Positions 61,913 through 64,000 of a DNA stretch of 64,000 nt are shown here, in pieces. Position 1 is the stretch's first letter. Every line of letters begins with the position of its first letter. The stretch spans positions 82,278-146,277 of the forward strand of contig JAPOVC010000026.1 of NCBI GenBank assembly GCA_026708325.1, read 5' to 3'. The translations under genes and the position numbers were made by a program. Origin of the DNA: Anaerolineaceae bacterium. GTDB lineage: Bacteria > Chloroflexota > Anaerolineae > Aggregatilineales > Phototrophicaceae. The notes below the pieces were generated by a model, which searched no databases, was not told the DNA's origin, and saw only the letters and a program-made list of their open reading frames with translations.

Positions 61913-63493
61913 TCACAGCGTGCCGCCGAGATTCCAGGGATTGAATTCCGCCTCGCCCACGCCCTGGGCCTCGCTCTTTGTTTGCCGGCCAGATGCGACC
62001 GAAATCAGCAACTCCAGCAACTCCTGTGCCGCGTCCTCCATCGATAGCCCGTTGAGAATGCGACCGGCGTCAAAATCCATGTCCTCTTCCATGTGTTGGT
62101 AAAGGGCCGAGTTGCTGGCGAGCTTGACGCTGGGGGCGGGCATGAAACCGAATGCCGAACCACGCCCCGTCGTAAACACCACCAGGTTGGAGCCACCGGC
62201 CACCTGGCCGGTCACCGCCACCGGATCGTAGCCCGGCGAATCCATGATGGTGAAGCCGCGCGCCGTCACCGGCTCGGCGTATTCGTAAACGCCGGTCAGG
62301 GGCGTGCTGCCGCCCTTGGCTACCGCGCCCAGCGACTTTTCGTAAATCGTCGTGAGGCCTCCCAGCTTGTTGCCTGGCGAGGGGTTGTTGTCGATTTCCA
62401 TGCCATGCTTTTCACTGTGTTGTTCCCACCAGCGAATGAACTCCAGCAGACGTTCGCCCACCTCGCGGTTGACGGCGCGCCGCGTCAACAACTGTTCGGC
62501 GCCGTAAATTTCCGGCGTCTCGCCCAGCACGACCGTCCCGCCCTGGCGCACCAGCAGGTCCGAGGCCGCCCCGAGCACCGGGTTGGCCGTCACGCCGGAC
62601 CAGCCGTCGCTGCCGCCGCATTGCAGGGCGACCATCAGTTCGGAAACCGGGCGGGGACTGCGCGCGCAGGCGTTGACCTGCGGCAGCATGGCTTCAATGG
62701 CCGCCACACCGGCTTCAATCGTCTTGCGGATGCCGCCCTCCCCCTGGATGGTGATGCCCGGCGCCTGGCGGCCGCTGCCATTCAGGTTGTAATTGGACAC
62801 CAGGTCGGCGACCTGGTTGGCCTCGCAACCCAGTCCGACGATCAGATAGCCGCCGATGTTTGCATGCTGAGCCATCCCGGCCAGGGTCCGCTGCAGCAGC
62901 ACGTAGTCCGCGCCGCCAATCTGAACGGCGCAGCCGGCCAGATGCGCCAGGGCGATGACCCCGTCGACGTTGGGATAGTCCGCCAGACGTTCGGGCGTGA
63001 AGTGATGCGCGATTTCCCGCGTCGTGTGCGCCGAGCAATTGACGGTCGATATGACGGCGATGAAGTTGCGTGTGCCGACCTGCCCGTTTGCGCGCAGATA
63101 GCCGTCAAAGGTCAACCGTTGCGCCGGCGGCACGTAGTCCACGGCTACGACATCCTGCGCAAACTCGTACTCCTGTGCGAGTTCCTGTACGGCCAGGTTG
63201 TGCGTGTGGACGTGGTCGCCGGCCTGAATGGGCCGCGTGGCGAAGCCGATGGTCTGGCCGTAGCGCCGCACCGTAACACCAGAGTCCAGGTCCTCCAGCG
63301 CAAACTTGTGGCCGTCGGCGACAAAATCGCGCAGGGCCAGAACGCTGCTGCCGTTCTCCAGGGTCGTGCCTGGCTGCAGGGGCCTGCGGGCGATGGCCAC
63401 GTTGTCGCTGGCGTTCAGGCGGATGGCGACCTCATCGAAAGCAACGTTTGACTGGAACACGTCCCCGAAGAAACGAACATTCTTGTCCACCAT
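61913..63493 (-). CDS. uxaA: altronate/galactarate dehydratase family protein (UxaA)
   Basis: 526 residues, a full-length fused UxaA with both the N-terminal SAF domain (VAIRLNASDNVAIARRPLQPG, about 22-45; HVHTHNLAV) and the C-terminal catalytic domain: FDGYLRANGQVGTRNFIAVI, LVGLG-type GCEANQVADL, LQCGGSDGWSGVTANPVLG (cluster/metal Cys region), and EIDNNPSPGNKLGGLTTI. It dehydrates altronate, or a related aldonate, to 2-keto-3-deoxygluconate using iron. ATG 63493 is used because GGAG lies just upstream. It follows the FAH-family gene by 19 bases. No mannonate dehydratase uxuA is in the window. Confidence 0.93.
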   Translation of the reverse strand: MVDKNVRFFGDVFQSNVAFDEVAIRLNASDNVAIARRPLQPGTTLENGSSVLALRDFVADGHKFALEDLDSGVTVRRYGQTIGFATRPIQAGDHVHTHNLAVQELAQEYEFAQDVVAVDYVPPAQRLTFDGYLRANGQVGTRNFIAVISTVNCSAHTTREIAHHFTPERLADYPNVDGVIALAHLAGCAVQIGGADYVLLQRTLAGMAQHANIGGYLIVGLGCEANQVADLVSNYNLNGSGRQAPGITIQGEGGIRKTIEAGVAAIEAMLPQVNACARSPRPVSELMVALQCGGSDGWSGVTANPVLGAASDLLVRQGGTVVLGETPEIYGAEQLLTRRAVNREVGERLLEFIRWWEQHSEKHGMEIDNNPSPGNKLGGLTTIYEKSLGAVAKGGSTPLTGVYEYAEPVTARGFTIMDSPGYDPVAVTGQVAGGSNLVVFTTGRGSAFGFMPAPSVKLASNSALYQHMEEDMDFDAGRILNGLSMEDAAQELLELLISVASGRQTKSEAQGVGEAEFNPWNLGGTL

Positions 63494-63512
63494 GACTCCG
63501 TTCCTCCGTCGT

Positions 63513-64000
63513 CTATACGACTTTCGCAATATTCATCAGTTCGCCAATGCCATCGATCCCGATAACGATGACGTCACCGGCCACCAGCGTGAAATCCGCC
63601 GGTGGCACGATGGCGGTCCCCGTCAGCAGCACGGCGCCCCTGGGCAAGTTGTAGCTGCGGCCAAGAAAGTCGCCCAGTTCCGGGATGCGGCGCCGAATGC
63701 GGCTGGTATGAATCGACCCGCGAAAGACTTCAGCGCCTTCACGTTCGATGCGCATGCGAATCTGCGCGTCCGGCCAGTCCTCCGTGGCTTGCAGGGCAAT
63801 GCCAGGGCCGAGCGCGCAGGAGGCCGTGAACATCTTGGCCTGGGGCAAATAAAGCGGATTGGCGCCCTCGATGTCGCGGCTGCTCATGTCGTTACCCACG
63901 GTGAAGCCGACCGCTTCCATGGCCGGATTGTAGACCACGCCCAGTTCCGGCTCCGGCACGGACCAGCTGGCGTCGGAGCGGATGCCGACCTCGCCGCCCG
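63513..64000 (-). CDS. fumarylacetoacetate hydrolase family protein (cut by window edge)
   Basis: 162 residues visible, the N-terminal part lying outside the window; the frame is open to the last base. FAH-fold features: SDASWSVPEPELGVVYNP, VGFTVGNDMSSRDIEGANPL with the metal Asp/Glu region, YLPQAKMFTASCALGPGIAL, and C-terminal LTGTAIVPPADFTLVAGDVI. The EPELGV-YNP and SRDIEGANPLYLPQAK pattern is the group that includes 2-keto-3-deoxy-sugar-acid dehydratases, so with uxaA directly downstream a role in sugar-acid degradation is likely, though acylpyruvate hydrolysis is possible. Confidence 0.9.
   Translation of the reverse strand, partial: GGEVGIRSDASWSVPEPELGVVYNPAMEAVGFTVGNDMSSRDIEGANPLYLPQAKMFTASCALGPGIALQATEDWPDAQIRMRIEREGAEVFRGSIHTSRIRRRIPELGDFLGRSYNLPRGAVLLTGTAIVPPADFTLVAGDVIVIGIDGIGELMNIAKVV

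Overview
The window is a gene-dense, GC-rich bacterial chromosome segment with no mobile elements, CRISPR arrays, rRNA or tRNA genes that I can see. Housekeeping content (BCAA, arginine and NAD synthesis, alaS, tyrS, glgB, secG, gpmI), the alaS / membrane-protein / ruvX / mltG neighbourhood, and a rich set of sugar-acid, sulfatase and phytanoyl-CoA-dioxygenase-like genes suggest a free-living or host-associated heterotroph. My best guess is Chloroflexota (Anaerolineae/Caldilineae-like). That is inference from gene content, not from a marker comparison.

Region 1 (1-16.3 kb) is entirely on the minus strand. Reading in the direction of transcription: an SRPBCC protein and a CrtI-like FAD oxidoreductase; then a promoter and nadC-nadA-nadB-cysteine desulfurase-argG-argH; then a second strong promoter, a Leu/Val/Ile-rich leader peptide with a transcription attenuator, and ilvE-ilvB-ilvN-ilvC-(short uORF)-leuA-leuC. 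The attenuator is the clearest regulatory system in the window.

Region 2 (16.3-33.1 kb) is mixed: a Met/Asp-rich secreted protein, a LarA-like nickel-pincer enzyme overlapping a CoA-transferase beta-like gene without the usual catalytic Glu, an orphan ABC solute-binding protein, secG, gpmI, a ThuA-like protein, amt plus a PII protein with altered ligand-binding residues, leucyl aminopeptidase, an ECF sigma factor-ogt-PfpI operon, tyrS and glgB.

Region 3 (33.1-44.9 kb) holds alaS, a membrane-anchored baseplate-J-like protein, ruvX, an amidase, mltG, a pyrimidine-nucleoside phosphorylase, an S9 peptidase and a sugar-nucleotide epimerase.

Region 4 (44.9-64 kb) is a carbohydrate catabolic island: rhamnose (rhaI, rhaB, plus a phosphoribosyltransferase), arabinose (fucose-isomerase-like enzyme, araD, araB) with a GH4 glycosidase carrying a CHGV motif, hexuronates (uxaC, tagaturonate epimerase, SDR mannonate oxidoreductase, uxaA, an FAH-family protein), and a sulfatase-PhyH-alcohol dehydrogenase operon. 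Together these point to use of rhamnose-, arabinose- and uronate-containing, possibly sulfated, polysaccharides. No transporters, aldose-1-phosphate aldolase for rhamnulose, or KDG kinase/aldolase lie in this window.

The only stretch over 300 bases without a large gene is 6419-6741, which is the ilv promoter/attenuator. All other gaps are about 240 bases or less.
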